This document shows, piece after piece, positions 1-6,638 of a stretch of DNA of 64,000 bases. The position numbers and the translations under genes were made by a program. The stretch is taken from positions 19,915 through 83,914 of the IMG/VR virus record IMGVR_UViG_3300050021_000500. The stretch is one strand, 5' to 3'. Position 1 is the first letter of the stretch, and the number at the start of each line of letters is the position of its first letter. The notes below the pieces were generated by a model. That model searched no databases. It was not told the DNA's origin and was given only the letters and a program-made list of their open reading frames with translations. The DNA is from a virus.

Positions 1-19
1 GAACGGTTTATCTCCGTTC
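1..19 (-). terminator. possible terminator stem after parB-like gene
   Basis: A 6-bp perfect inverted repeat (GAACGG / CCGTTC, 7-nt loop) lies just past the stop codon of the ParB-like gene, on its downstream side. Any T-run would fall outside the window, so only the stem can be seen. Confidence 0.3.
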
Positions 20-22
20 GTC

Positions 23-556
23 TTACGATATCAACGCACGGCATGAAACCCCTTCGTCAACAAGAATTTCGTATTTATCGGGAATCTTGCCGCCCTTCGG
101 CGCATCCTCCGGGGCTTCCCAACCCTCGGCCGCGAACATCGTGCCCAATTCGTCCGAATCGAAACCCGTCAGTTTCAGATCCATGCCCAGAGCCTTGCTT
201 TCGAACAATTCCAGCCCGAGCAGCTCGAAATCGAAACTGGTTTCCTCGTGCACCCGGTTGTCCATCAGCCGGTATGCCTTCACCTGCCCCGGCGTCAGGT
301 CTGCCGCCACGTGCACCGGCACTTCGGCCATGCCCAGTTTCTTCGCGGCCATCAGGCGCGTGTGGCCCACGACGATCACGTCCTGGGCGTCGACCACGAT
401 GGGCTGCTGCCAGCCGAATTCCTTTAGGGATGCGGCGACCTTGTCGACCGCGGAGGCGGAGAGCTTGCGGGCGTTCCGCGCGTACGGGACGGGCCGGTCA
501 ATCGGCCACATCTCGATCTGCATGGCGCCGGGGAGCGCGGGAGGGGATGACTTCAT
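23..556 (-). CDS. ParB/Srx-fold nuclease-domain protein
   Basis: 177 residues. Residues about 12-95 match the N-terminal ParB/Sulfiredoxin fold: an opening that fixes 'I..P.pYaRNaR', then the box VVGHTRLMAAKKLGM that resembles the CTP/nucleotide-binding GxxRxxAAxxLG motif of ParB. There is no helix-turn-helix DNA-binding half as in chromosomal ParB. Stand-alone domains like this are common in phages, often near terminase or a DNA methyltransferase, and may act as nucleases or specificity factors. The ATG is coupled to the preceding gene by an ATGA overlap. A partitioning role is not supported because no ParA is visible. Confidence 0.85.
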   Translation of the reverse strand: MKSSPPALPGAMQIEMWPIDRPVPYARNARKLSASAVDKVAASLKEFGWQQPIVVDAQDVIVVGHTRLMAAKKLGMAEVPVHVAADLTPGQVKAYRLMDNRVHEETSFDFELLGLELFESKALGMDLKLTGFDSDELGTMFAAEGWEAPEDAPKGGKIPDKYEILVDEGVSCRALIS

Positions 557-768
557 AAGGTGGGGCTCTTTTTTAATGCAGTGCCAAAAGCCGGGGAAGG
601 GCCGGCGGCCGGGAAACAGCGCCCGGTGGAATCAATGGGGCCGGTGAACTCAGCGGCGCCTTTCAGCCCGTTCATTCTGTTGGTTTTAGCTGCCATAGCC
701 GTGTCTAAACCAATTGGTTGCGACACACCCGAAACCGGCTCCGCTGTCCTATTGTTTGCAACGCGCAT
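553..768 (-). CDS. hypothetical protein, translationally coupled to ParB-like gene
   Basis: 71 residues, rich in Gly, Pro and Thr, with no recognised domain. It is supported by an AGAAGG ribosome-binding site six bases before ATG and by a 4-nt ATGA overlap with the ParB-like gene, the arrangement used throughout this genome. Composition is not strongly coding-like, so it could be a leader or partly spurious. Confidence 0.45.
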   Translation of the reverse strand: MRVANNRTAEPVSGVSQPIGLDTAMAAKTNRMNGLKGAAEFTGPIDSTGRCFPAAGPSPAFGTALKKSPTL

Positions 769-807
769 ATTGCCTTCTGAAAAGACGGTTTTGACACAGG
801 CTCGCGC

Positions 808-1374
808 CTATGCCGCCACGGCCCGCCGGACGGTTGCGAAATTGACGCCCAACTCCGCGGCAATCTTCCGCCAGCTCATTCCCTGCTTGCGGAGCTCCTT
901 GGCGCGGTCGCGCCGGAACACCTTCGCTGGCCGGCCGCAGTGCTTGCCCTGCCGCTTAGCCTCTGCCAGGCCGGCGTTCACCCGCTCCACGATGATGTTG
1001 CGCTCCAGTTCGGCCAGGAGCGCCAGGAGCCCGAGCATGAATTTGGCGAACGGGTTCTCATTGCCCGAGTCGACGCCTTCCGTGATCGAGATCAGCCGCA
1101 CTCTCCAGGAGGAGAGTTGCAGGGTAGTCGAAACGAAGTCCTTCATCGACCGCGCAAAGCGATCAATGCGCCACACCAGCACCACATCCATCTTGCCGGC
1201 CTGTGCGTCCTTGAGCATCGACTCGAAGACGGGCCGCTTCTTGACGCTCGACGCCTTCTCAACGTACTCGACCGTTTCCCATTCCTGCCGGCCAGCATAT
1301 TTGCGGAGATCGGTCAACTGCATTTCGCAGTGCTGATCTTTGGTCGACACCCGAGCGTAGATGGCCGCCTTCAT
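808..1374 (-). CDS. serine recombinase (resolvase/invertase type)
   Basis: 188 residues. The N-terminus YARVSTKDQ carries the catalytic serine (Ser9 of this protein). The catalytic core contains WRIDRFARS and the long E-helix ('LAELERNIIVERVNAGL'). Residues about 145-188 (GRPAKVFRRDRAKELRKQG, then MSWRKIAAELGV) are a Hin/resolvase-type helix-turn-helix. Size matches small invertases/resolvases, not large phage integrases. It could act on inverted or direct sites in the phage; its sites are not identified. Its start overlaps the stop of the next gene upstream (1371-1676) by ATGA. Confidence 0.93.
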   Translation of the reverse strand: MKAAIYARVSTKDQHCEMQLTDLRKYAGRQEWETVEYVEKASSVKKRPVFESMLKDAQAGKMDVVLVWRIDRFARSMKDFVSTTLQLSSWRVRLISITEGVDSGNENPFAKFMLGLLALLAELERNIIVERVNAGLAEAKRQGKHCGRPAKVFRRDRAKELRKQGMSWRKIAAELGVNFATVRRAVAA

Positions 1375-1676
1375 TGTTCCCGCACTTCCGCAATGAGCTT
1401 TTCCAACGGCACGTTCACCGGCCGGGCGCCGCCGCGCGCGCTATGTGCCAGAAGGCCGGCGGTCTTGCGAGCGCACCGCGCGGCCGCGGCGTGGATATCC
1501 AACAGCATCGGATGGGCGTAATGCAAGAGACCCACGTCGGCCAGCAGTTCTGCGGTGCCGTTGAGGATGATGGTCAATTCGTCGTTGACGTCATGCGCCG
1601 CCGCGGCTGCTACCGAACAGGCTCTCTCAGCATGGGTTCTGCGCTCGACGTTGGACATCCGAGACATGGCAAACAT
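1371..1676 (-). CDS. orphan HisKA-like dimerisation/phosphoacceptor module
   Basis: 101 residues. Residues about 25-75 resemble the dimerisation and histidine phosphotransfer helices of sensor kinases: AAHDVNDELTIILNGTAELL compares with the family pattern AHDFNNLLTxILGxAELL, including the His-Asp pair and the Asn. A second helix with 'A..CARKTAGLLAHSARG' follows. There is no ATP-binding (HATPase) domain or sensor. If the fold is right, it could be a phosphotransfer decoy or a dimerisation element that targets a host kinase. It is coupled to the serine recombinase gene by ATGA. Confidence is limited because this is motif reading only. Confidence 0.6.
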   Translation of the reverse strand: MFAMSRMSNVERRTHAERACSVAAAAAHDVNDELTIILNGTAELLADVGLLHYAHPMLLDIHAAAARCARKTAGLLAHSARGGARPVNVPLEKLIAEVREQ

Positions 1677-1778
1677 AGAACTATTTCAACAAACGGAAAG
1701 GCGGAGTGCGCTCCCACCGCGTCGACGGGGTAGGAGCGCCCATAGAGGAAGACTCCGCTCTCTGCTGCAAAGATCGTT

Positions 1779-2303
1779 TTACTTCAGCAGGCGCCGCAAT
1801 TGCTTCAACGCCTGCGCCCTGCTTTGACCAATCGATTCGACCGAACGCCCCATAGCGGCCGCCAGATCCTTGTAGGTCCGGTCTTCGAAATACAGACCTA
1901 TCAGAACCCGGGTCCGCAATGGGCTTAATCTGCACATGGCCGATCTCAGCCGGTACCCCGCTTCGTTGCGAAGATATTGGGCCTCCGGCGACGGCTCGGG
2001 ACTTGCGTGATTCCGTAGGACGCGCGTGGTTCGGAAGGCGATCCCCGTGGCATCCCCGGCTTTGATCGCGCGGCGATGCGACCGGGTGGCCGGGTCCTCG
2101 CGGCGCCACCAATCCGCGACCGCCCCCGCCGCACGATAGCCAAGGAAGGTATGCGATCTTGTACCTCGGCTCGGGTCGAATCGCGCCATCGCTACAAGCA
2201 CGGCGAGCGCCGCTTCCTGCTCCGCATCTTCTCGTAGATAACCGGGCACCCGCCGTACAGCATAAGTGATCCTCTTCGTGATTTCCGCAGGGATCGATTC
2301 CAC
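1779..2303 (-). CDS. sigma-70 family RNA polymerase sigma factor
   Basis: 174 residues, GTG start. Residues about 25-75 (edaEQEAALAVLVAMARFDPSRG, then tflGYRAAGAVADWWRRED) match sigma region 2, which binds the -10 element and core polymerase. Residues about 125-172 (LSPLRTRVLIGLYFEDRTYKDLAAAMGRS) match region 4 with its helix-turn-helix, ending in a basic helix. Regions 1 and 3 are missing, as in small alternative sigma factors. It probably redirects host RNA polymerase to phage promoters, perhaps the late virion genes; no matching promoter set was identified. It sits immediately beside a small membrane-protein gene. Confidence 0.88.
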   Translation of the reverse strand: MESIPAEITKRITYAVRRVPGYLREDAEQEAALAVLVAMARFDPSRGTRSHTFLGYRAAGAVADWWRREDPATRSHRRAIKAGDATGIAFRTTRVLRNHASPEPSPEAQYLRNEAGYRLRSAMCRLSPLRTRVLIGLYFEDRTYKDLAAAMGRSVESIGQSRAQALKQLRRLLK

Positions 2304-2305
2304 TT

Positions 2306-2548
2306 CTATTTCCGGGAGGTGCGCACTTTTTTTTGTTCGAGGGCTGCCAGCCGCAATTCCAGATTCTCTTTACTCACGTATTTGCCGTTCACCAGGCTAA
2401 AAAACTGAATCTGCGCGGCGGCCAGTGCCACGTGAAATTCATTGCGCAATGCTTCCAATTGGGTCTTGAGCCCGAAGCCGATGAGGGCCAGGATAATGGT
2501 CGTCAGAATGGCAAAAATCGCGGAGATATACGGAACAATGTTTGGCAT
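2306..2548 (-). CDS. small membrane protein
   Basis: 80 residues. One clear transmembrane helix near residues 7-28 (IFAILTTIILALIGFGL) is followed by a charged, probably helical tail. AAGGAG lies 8 bases before ATG. It sits right after the sigma gene start on the same strand. Function unknown; a holin is possible from size but nothing else supports that. Confidence 0.65.
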   Translation of the reverse strand: MPNIVPYISAIFAILTTIILALIGFGLKTQLEALRNEFHVALAAAQIQFFSLVNGKYVSKENLELRLAALEQKKVRTSRK

Positions 2549-2652
2549 GGCTATACTCCTTGTTCTTGTTGGATTTCTTTGGTACTCCGCGCAAAACTCA
2601 GCGGTTAAAGGGTTCGAGGTTTGGTGGCTTCAGGGTGCGCGCTCGTGATGCG

Positions 2653-2697
2653 CCGCCTGGCCCAACCGTCGCCGTGGGACGGCGCTGGCCCGGCTCT
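2653..2697 (-). repeat. cassette A left-arm hairpin
   Basis: Read on the minus strand: AGAGCC, stem 1 (GGGCCA / TGGGCC), GC, stem 2 (GCCGT / ACGGC), GACGGT, then GGCGGCG. Belongs to the left-arm subtype (stem 1 of GGCCCA type). Confidence 0.8.
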
Positions 2698-2718
2698 GAA
2701 GTCAGCTACCGGAGAGCC

Positions 2719-3024
2719 TTATTTGTTCTCGATGCGCTGTGCGATAGTGGCGGCAAAACCGCAGAGGCATGCCAGCCGCAAACCCAGGGCGGCGATTTTT
2801 TCTTCGATGGTGCTGAGTTCAGTTAGTTCGGGATCACCGGCTCTTGGCCCGAAGAGATTCGCGTGAATGGCGCACAGATGGCGTTCGAGTTCGCCGCTCC
2901 ACTTCAATGCCTCATCGGTCCTGGTGGTGAGACTGGCTTCTTTGAGCGGAGCCCGTGGGCCTTCCGCTGCGATCCGCGTCACCTGGGCAGGGGCGCGATT
3001 CGTGTTTTGCTGGTTGGGTCGCAT
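2719..3024 (-). CDS. hypothetical protein, cassette A cargo
   Basis: 101 residues, no recognised domain. Charged N-terminal half; a helix around residues 40-60 has a His and Cys (LERHLCAIHANLFG); the C-terminal half is Leu/Ala-rich with CLCGFAAT. It is the only gene between the two hairpin arms, and its start codon is 18 bases from the right arm edge. No good ribosome-binding site is seen, so expression may depend on readthrough from upstream. Confidence 0.55.
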   Translation of the reverse strand: MRPNQQNTNRAPAQVTRIAAEGPRAPLKEASLTTRTDEALKWSGELERHLCAIHANLFGPRAGDPELTELSTIEEKIAALGLRLACLCGFAATIAQRIENK

Positions 3025-3039
3025 AAATCTGTTTTGACT

Positions 3040-3291
3040 TCAGAGCCGCTTCAGCGGCCGTAGGCCGACGGTTGAAGCGGCGGCGTGGAGCGAGCGCCTC
3101 GCACAAAAGGGCAGGACCCCGATAGCTTTAACCGGAGCGGAATTCAGGCCGTCTATTGGATCGCTCCATGCTTCATACACGCGATCTGAACCGACAGCGG
3201 AGGTTTCGAACTTCTCGCGCTTTACGGGACCATAGGCGCGAATGAAGCCGAGCGGGCGCCGCAACTCTCTGCCGTCGGGGCCAAGGATCAT
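3040..3291 (-). CDS. hypothetical protein with C-terminus encoded by cassette A arm
   Basis: 83 residues. The first about 52 residues (from MILGPDGRELRRPLGF) are ordinary coding sequence. The last about 30 residues fall inside the right arm of cassette A, where the reading frame passes through the hairpin (VGLRPLKRL). The gene therefore appears to have had its 3' end replaced when the cassette arrived. Its start overlaps the NusG-like gene stop by 4 nt, so the two are cotranscribed. Function unknown. Confidence 0.6.
   Translation of the reverse strand: MILGPDGRELRRPLGFIRAYGPVKREKFETSAVGSDRVYEAWSDPIDGLNSAPVKAIGVLPFCARRSLHAAASTVGLRPLKRL
3042..3083 (+). repeat. cassette A right-arm hairpin
   Basis: AGAGCC, stem 1 (GCCGCTTCA / TGAAGCGGC, 9 of 9 paired), GC, stem 2 (GGCC / GGCC), GACGGT, then GGCGGCGTGGAGCGAGC. 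Right-arm subtype. Confidence 0.85.
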
Positions 3292-3788
3292 GCGACCTTC
3301 CGCTCAATCACTTGGATATCTTCAATTGCAACCCGAGTGCGAATTGACCGCTGGAACATCGTGACCGAAACCACCACAAGGGCCTCGCCTTTCATTTCGA
3401 TTACGTACCCTTCGAGGCCGACAAGCGGCCCACACCTGATTCTGATTTGTTCGCCGGCAGCCACATACGGGCAGGCGGTGACATCCGCTGTTGCGAATAG
3501 GGTCATGGTGCGAATCGCGTCGACCTCGGAGGTTGGGATGATCACCGGAGAATGGGCGCATCCCAAAATTGAGATAACCTGGGGAATTCGAATGACCGGG
3601 GTGCGCTCGGCCAGGTCGAAATTGGCGAACACGTACCCAGGAAAGAATTTGCGGGTGATGTCACGGCGCTTATCGCGCGACTTCGCCATCACGTGAGGGA
3701 AGAAGCTGTCGATGCGGGCCTCGGAGAGCCGGTCGACGACCTGGCCTTCGGTGTTGGAAGCGACGTGCAAGGCATACCACGGCAGCAT
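3288..3788 (-). CDS. NusG/RfaH/UpxY-family transcription antitermination factor
   Basis: 166 residues. The N-terminal NGN domain opens WYALHVASNTEGQVVDRLSEARIDSFFP and contains RKFFPGYVFANFDL, the conserved 'PGYvF' core. The C-terminal KOW domain is at about 115-160 (ropes around GPLVGLEGYVIE). NusG paralogues bind elongating RNA polymerase and let it read through terminators, usually on specific operons. As phage-encoded copies are uncommon, it is a good candidate for antitermination of the long early or late operons here, working with the nearby sigma factor. Length is typical for the UpxY group. Confidence 0.9.
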   Translation of the reverse strand: MLPWYALHVASNTEGQVVDRLSEARIDSFFPHVMAKSRDKRRDITRKFFPGYVFANFDLAERTPVIRIPQVISILGCAHSPVIIPTSEVDAIRTMTLFATADVTACPYVAAGEQIRIRCGPLVGLEGYVIEMKGEALVVVSVTMFQRSIRTRVAIEDIQVIERKVA

Positions 3789-3853
3789 CGAGACACACTC
3801 CGCGCCCTTACTTACTTTTTGGGGCTGCTAAAACCGGTCTAACGCCGGGCTGT

Positions 3854-4282
3854 TTACGCCGCTACGGGCGTCTGTAGAAGGCCGCCGGAGACGTCGCGCG
3901 AGCCGGTACGCTCGCTGGTGACGAAGCCGGTCTGTTTGTCCGCGGGGATCTCCGCGTCGAGCAGCTTGAATGGAATCGTGAGTTTCGAGAGCAGGCCATC
4001 GAGACCCATGGCTTTGCGTAGCAGCGCAAGCGCTTTGGGCCTGTTGGTTATTTCGCGCCGGAATTCGCGCGCCGTGAGATCGAGATAGTAGAGGCGCCCG
4101 GTGAGCCGTATCGGCAGGTTGGCCGGGCGGGTCTCACACTGCTGCTGGAGTTTGGCTTTGAGCTTCGCCAGTTCGTCCCGCTCGGGCTTCTGCTCGCGCT
4201 CTCTGGCCAAGAGGTAGGCACACCGATCGATGTCGCAAGCGGAGGGGGAATCGATAGCCGGAGCAGTTTTGGTAGCCATCAA
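3854..4282 (-). CDS. hypothetical phage protein
   Basis: 142 residues. The N-terminal third is charged and helical (AREREQKPERDELAKLKAKL), followed by a mixed domain with RLTGRLYYLDLTAREFRREI. The mixed domain recalls small phage proteins adjacent to recombination genes, but I cannot name the family. It is the first gene of a leftward unit and diverges from the LuxR-type gene, with a shared TATAAT-type element between them. Confidence 0.6.
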   Translation of the reverse strand: MMATKTAPAIDSPSACDIDRCAYLLAREREQKPERDELAKLKAKLQQQCETRPANLPIRLTGRLYYLDLTAREFRREITNRPKALALLRKAMGLDGLLSKLTIPFKLLDAEIPADKQTGFVTSERTGSRDVSGGLLQTPVAA

Positions 4283-4353
4283 AATCCATGGTGCCCTGGA
4301 TCCTTGGGCTTGCCAAGACTGAATTCCGTGCCAAATTAAACAAAAGCGGATAT

Positions 4354-4361
4354 ATTATAAT
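4354..4361. promoter_or_regulatory. bidirectional -10 element between divergent genes
   Basis: The octamer ATTATAAT gives a perfect TATAAT on each strand in the AT-rich 108-bp gap between the leftward gene (starts 4282) and the rightward HTH gene (starts 4391). No convincing -35 is seen in either direction, which suggests activator dependence. Confidence 0.45.
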
Positions 4362-4390
4362 CAGGTACTTAGGTATGTTTTGACCGTGAC

Positions 4391-4777
4391 ATGGTTTTTA
4401 ATCGCACAGAACGCCTAGTCTGCCGCGCACTGACAAACGGTCACAGCGCTACGGAAATTGCCGAGGATTTGGAAATGGCGGTTTCGAGCGTCGGCCGGCA
4501 CATGCGTAGTGCAATCCGCAAGGCGGCGTTGCACAGCCGATACGAACTCCTCGTGTTTTTGTTCCAATCGCCGGCCTCGCTGTCCAAGGGCGGCCGTTTC
4601 ATGCCGGGGCTCCACAATTCAGCGACTTGCGCGTGCCCCTGCTGCTGCTATATGAGGGCCACAAGCCTGTCCCCGGATGTGCCAACCGCGCGAGAACTCG
4701 TAACTCAGTTGAGGGATCCGATGGACTGGAAAGATCTACCACCAGCGGCTCCCCCACCGTCCGCCTCTCCAGACTAA
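4391..4777 (+). CDS. LuxR/GerE-type helix-turn-helix protein
   Basis: 128 residues. Residues about 3-55 are a GerE-type HTH: 'TERLVCRALTNGHSATEIAEDL' then 'SSVGRHMRSAIRKA', close to the LuxR pattern of an E..V..L..G....IA..L..S..TV..H...I..K. The HTH is at the N-terminus with no receiver or autoinducer domain. The tail is Cys-rich (CACPCCCY) and then Pro-rich and disordered. Probably a phage regulator of the divergent gene pair. No clear ribosome-binding site is present; start chosen as the first ATG upstream of the HTH. Confidence 0.75.
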   Translation: MVFNRTERLVCRALTNGHSATEIAEDLEMAVSSVGRHMRSAIRKAALHSRYELLVFLFQSPASLSKGGRFMPGLHNSATCACPCCCYMRATSLSPDVPTARELVTQLRDPMDWKDLPPAAPPPSASPD

Positions 4778-4810
4778 CTCGTATTAGACTGAGGTAAGGA
4801 GAATCAACTT

Positions 4811-5212
4811 ATGGGCAGACTTGCCTTAGAACTACCAACACAGACACCAACCTTCCTGGTTGAGCGCTTCGAAAACGGATATTACCGCATTGGCGGGGTA
4901 TCCCTCCAGCAGATCCAGATCAACCTCAACGAGATGATGCAGACCGCGAGTGCCGCGCCCTCCGTGACGGGTGCGCCGCTGCCGGCTCTGAGACGCCAGC
5001 GACGCAAAACAATCACCGCAACTTTCACGCCCGCGCGCAAGCCACGCACGTTGAGCGCCGCCGGCAGGAAGAGGATCGCCGCTGCGCAAAAGGCGCGCTG
5101 GGCGAAGAAACGGGAAGCAGAAGCAATCGCAGGCGAGACTGCGCCGGTACCGACAGCGCAGAAACGGCACCGCGCCAAGCGGCAGCCGAAGACGATGACG
5201 GCCGCCGGATAA
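4811..5212 (+). CDS. basic DNA-binding-like protein with AT-hook-type tail
   Basis: 133 residues, AAGGAG ten bases before ATG. The first 50 residues are a compact mixed region (FLVERFENGYYRIGGVSLQQ). The rest is Lys/Arg/Ala-rich, including RTLSAAGRKRIAAAQKARWAKK, a motif seen in small basic bacterial proteins that bind DNA non-specifically. Likely nucleoid-type or regulatory; not identified further. It follows the LuxR-type gene by 33 bases and is probably cotranscribed. Confidence 0.7.
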   Translation: MGRLALELPTQTPTFLVERFENGYYRIGGVSLQQIQINLNEMMQTASAAPSVTGAPLPALRRQRRKTITATFTPARKPRTLSAAGRKRIAAAQKARWAKKREAEAIAGETAPVPTAQKRHRAKRQPKTMTAAG

Positions 5213-5251
5213 CAAAACAAAAAACGGCGCCGTCCCGGACGAGGCGGCGCC
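5213..5251 (-). terminator. intrinsic terminator of the leftward small-gene operon
   Basis: On the minus strand a GGCGCCG / CGGCGCC stem (5226-5251) is followed by a run of T (TTTTTTGTTTTG). It lies 28 bases beyond the last leftward gene (5279-5614) and between convergent transcripts. On the plus strand the same stem lacks a T-run. Confidence 0.8.
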
Positions 5252-5278
5252 ATAAGCCTGTTCAGCCAAAGGAGTGTT

Positions 5279-5614
5279 CTACGATTCCAAGGTTACCACC
5301 CCGGCCCCGTCACGCGCCCGCGTCGGTGCTACCTGCTGCATCTCGTAGTCACAGTAGTAATCGTACGGCGGCCGGTAGTCCGGGTCATCCTCCATCGCCT
5401 CCTGGACGTCATCCGGCGGGTCTTTGGGCACCTCGATGGCGCGGTGCGTCACCTGGCCGGCGTAGGTGATGTGCATATCGGTAACACTGGCTGACCACCC
5501 GTCGCAGTCTAAATAGGCTTCAATGACCTCGGCAGCAGCTTCCAACGCGGACTCCAGGGTCGGACAATCGACGTTGTCTCCCGCCGGATCTACAACAGTC
5601 CACGTATCGCTCAT
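5279..5614 (-). CDS. hypothetical acidic protein
   Basis: 111 residues from MSDTWTVVD, start coupled by ATGA to the zinc-finger gene. Acidic, with a Pro/Tyr/Asp-rich segment (DPDYRPPYDYYCDYE) near the C-terminus. Last gene of the operon before the terminator. Strong negative charge would fit a DNA mimic, but this is a guess. Confidence 0.65.
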   Translation of the reverse strand: MSDTWTVVDPAGDNVDCPTLESALEAAAEVIEAYLDCDGWSASVTDMHITYAGQVTHRAIEVPKDPPDDVQEAMEDDPDYRPPYDYYCDYEMQQVAPTRARDGAGVVTLES

Positions 5615-5943
5615 CGCAGGACCTCCGCCACCGCACACCGAATGCAGTGTCGCGTCTCCGGTACCGCCTTTAACCGATTCTCCCTGATCGCCTTGCCACA
5701 TTCGATGCACTCGCCGTACGTCCCGTTATTTAGCCGCGCCAGAGCTTCCTCGACCATCGCCAGGCCCACTCCGGCGCACTCAATCTCTTTAGCGGTGTTA
5801 TCTCGCGCGTAGAGGTTAACCGCGCTCTCCTGCGATTCTGCCGTTCGTTCTACTTCGATGTGACCGCGCAAGTGGGCTAAGTGATTGAGCGCCTCGCCGC
5901 GCTTGGCTTCGAGACGGGATCGGGGGCTCGTATTATCTGGCAT
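5611..5943 (-). CDS. TraR/DksA-family zinc-finger protein
   Basis: 110 residues. The C-terminus holds the C4 finger CIECGKAIRENRLKAVPETR followed by HCIRC, the exact C-x2-C-x17-C-x2-C spacing of DksA/TraR. The N-terminal region is a helical hairpin of about 70 residues, as in DksA, which enters the RNA polymerase secondary channel. It likely alters host transcription. Start taken at MPDNTSPRS because AGGAG precedes it; the open frame runs further upstream without support. Confidence 0.87.
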   Translation of the reverse strand: MPDNTSPRSRLEAKRGEALNHLAHLRGHIEVERTAESQESAVNLYARDNTAKEIECAGVGLAMVEEALARLNNGTYGECIECGKAIRENRLKAVPETRHCIRCAVAEVLR

Positions 5944-6283
5944 CGGATTCTCCTCGGGCTTTTGCCATCGCCGGTGCGAAAGCAAATACGTGATGGGTCT
6001 TGCCCTCTTCGTCAATGACGGGTTGAGGGTTGAGCCGAAAGAGGCCGCCTCCGGCATAGTTGCAGGGGCCGGTGCCTTCTCCGAACGCCTGACGGCCGCC
6101 GGTCCACCGCCCGACGCATGAGAAGGCAGCTTCTCCTTCGGTGGCACCAGCGGCTTTCCAGTCGGACACCGAAGCAACGTGGTGGCAGACCGGACAGGCG
6201 AAGCGCCAGTTCAGCGGATCTGGGCCGAAGCGCCTTATGGCTTCGGTCCGCCATTCGACTACGGTCATCGGATCAAGCGGCAT
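5933..6283 (-). CDS. zinc-binding phage protein (VVxWRxEA / CPVC family)
   Basis: 116 residues. MTVVEWRTEAIRRFG, then FACPVCHHVASVSDWKAAGA, AFSCVGR and GPCNYAGGGLFRLNP: this pattern recurs in small phage and prophage proteins and has two Cys pairs likely to bind zinc. Function is unknown. Start at MPLDPM with AGGAG before it. Start-site sequence is nearly identical to that of the gene at 5611-5943 (a 21-base repeat including the ribosome-binding site). Confidence 0.75.
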   Translation of the reverse strand: MPLDPMTVVEWRTEAIRRFGPDPLNWRFACPVCHHVASVSDWKAAGATEGEAAFSCVGRWTGGRQAFGEGTGPCNYAGGGLFRLNPQPVIDEEGKTHHVFAFAPAMAKARGESDAR

Positions 6284-6638
6284 CGGATTCTCCTCGTGCT
6301 TTCTTCGCGGCGGCCCGCAGCATGTCCCAGTCCGGAGGGGCACCATCGCCATCCACCATGTTGAGCGCAGCCATGACGGCGGCGTACAGATCCTGAGCCG
6401 CAACAATGAGGTGGGCGTCAGCCGGGTTGACGATGCCGCCTTCCGGGTAGTTGTAGTCCCGGTCGCAGGAGACTTCCACTACGTCAATTTCATCGGTCTC
6501 GCCATGAGTTCCGCTCGGGTAGGAGTATGGTATCTTGCCACCCGCCGCTATCCCGTAGTGAGTCGGCGCATCGAGCGCATCCCGATGCTCGGTGATGCGC
6601 CACGGTCCAGGTGTCCACTTCGGTGTCCTATTTGGCAT
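6273..6638 (-). CDS. small phage protein with WTPGPW motif
   Basis: 121 residues. The N-terminal WTPGPWRI signature and the C-terminal ADAHLIVAAQDLYAAVMAAL segment match a widespread family of small phage proteins of unknown role that usually sit in early operons. Start at MPNRTP, with AAGGAG seven bases before the ATG. Overlaps both neighbours by about 11 bases. Confidence 0.8.
   Translation of the reverse strand: MPNRTPKWTPGPWRITEHRDALDAPTHYGIAAGGKIPYSYPSGTHGETDEIDVVEVSCDRDYNYPEGGIVNPADAHLIVAAQDLYAAVMAALNMVDGDGAPPDWDMLRAAAKKARGESDAA

Larger units (their letters stand above)
2602..3134. mobile_element. hairpin-ended cassette A (one-gene cargo)
   Basis: About 533 bp. Outer ends are inverted repeats (CGGTTAAAG at 2602, CTTTAACCG at 3126-3134). 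Each arm carries the conserved two-stem hairpin: left core about 2653-2697 and right core 3042-3083, with the AGAGCC edges facing inward. The cargo between the cores is exactly one minus-strand ORF (2719-3024), which starts and stops within about 20 bases of the arms. The right arm supplies the C-terminal codons of the neighbouring gene at 3040-3291. No transposase is inside. See cassettes B-E. Confidence 0.75.

Noticed and set aside
560-1336. 258-codon plus-strand ORF
   Set aside because: Antisense to the serine recombinase, which has clear family motifs.
2653-3083. Cassette arms as plain Rho-independent terminators
   Set aside because: No T-run follows the hairpins on either strand, and open reading frames pass through several arms.
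4950-5000. Sequence ending GGCTCTGAG that resembles a cassette arm edge
   Set aside because: Lacks the ACCGTCG core and any paired stems; it is ordinary coding sequence of the 4811 gene.
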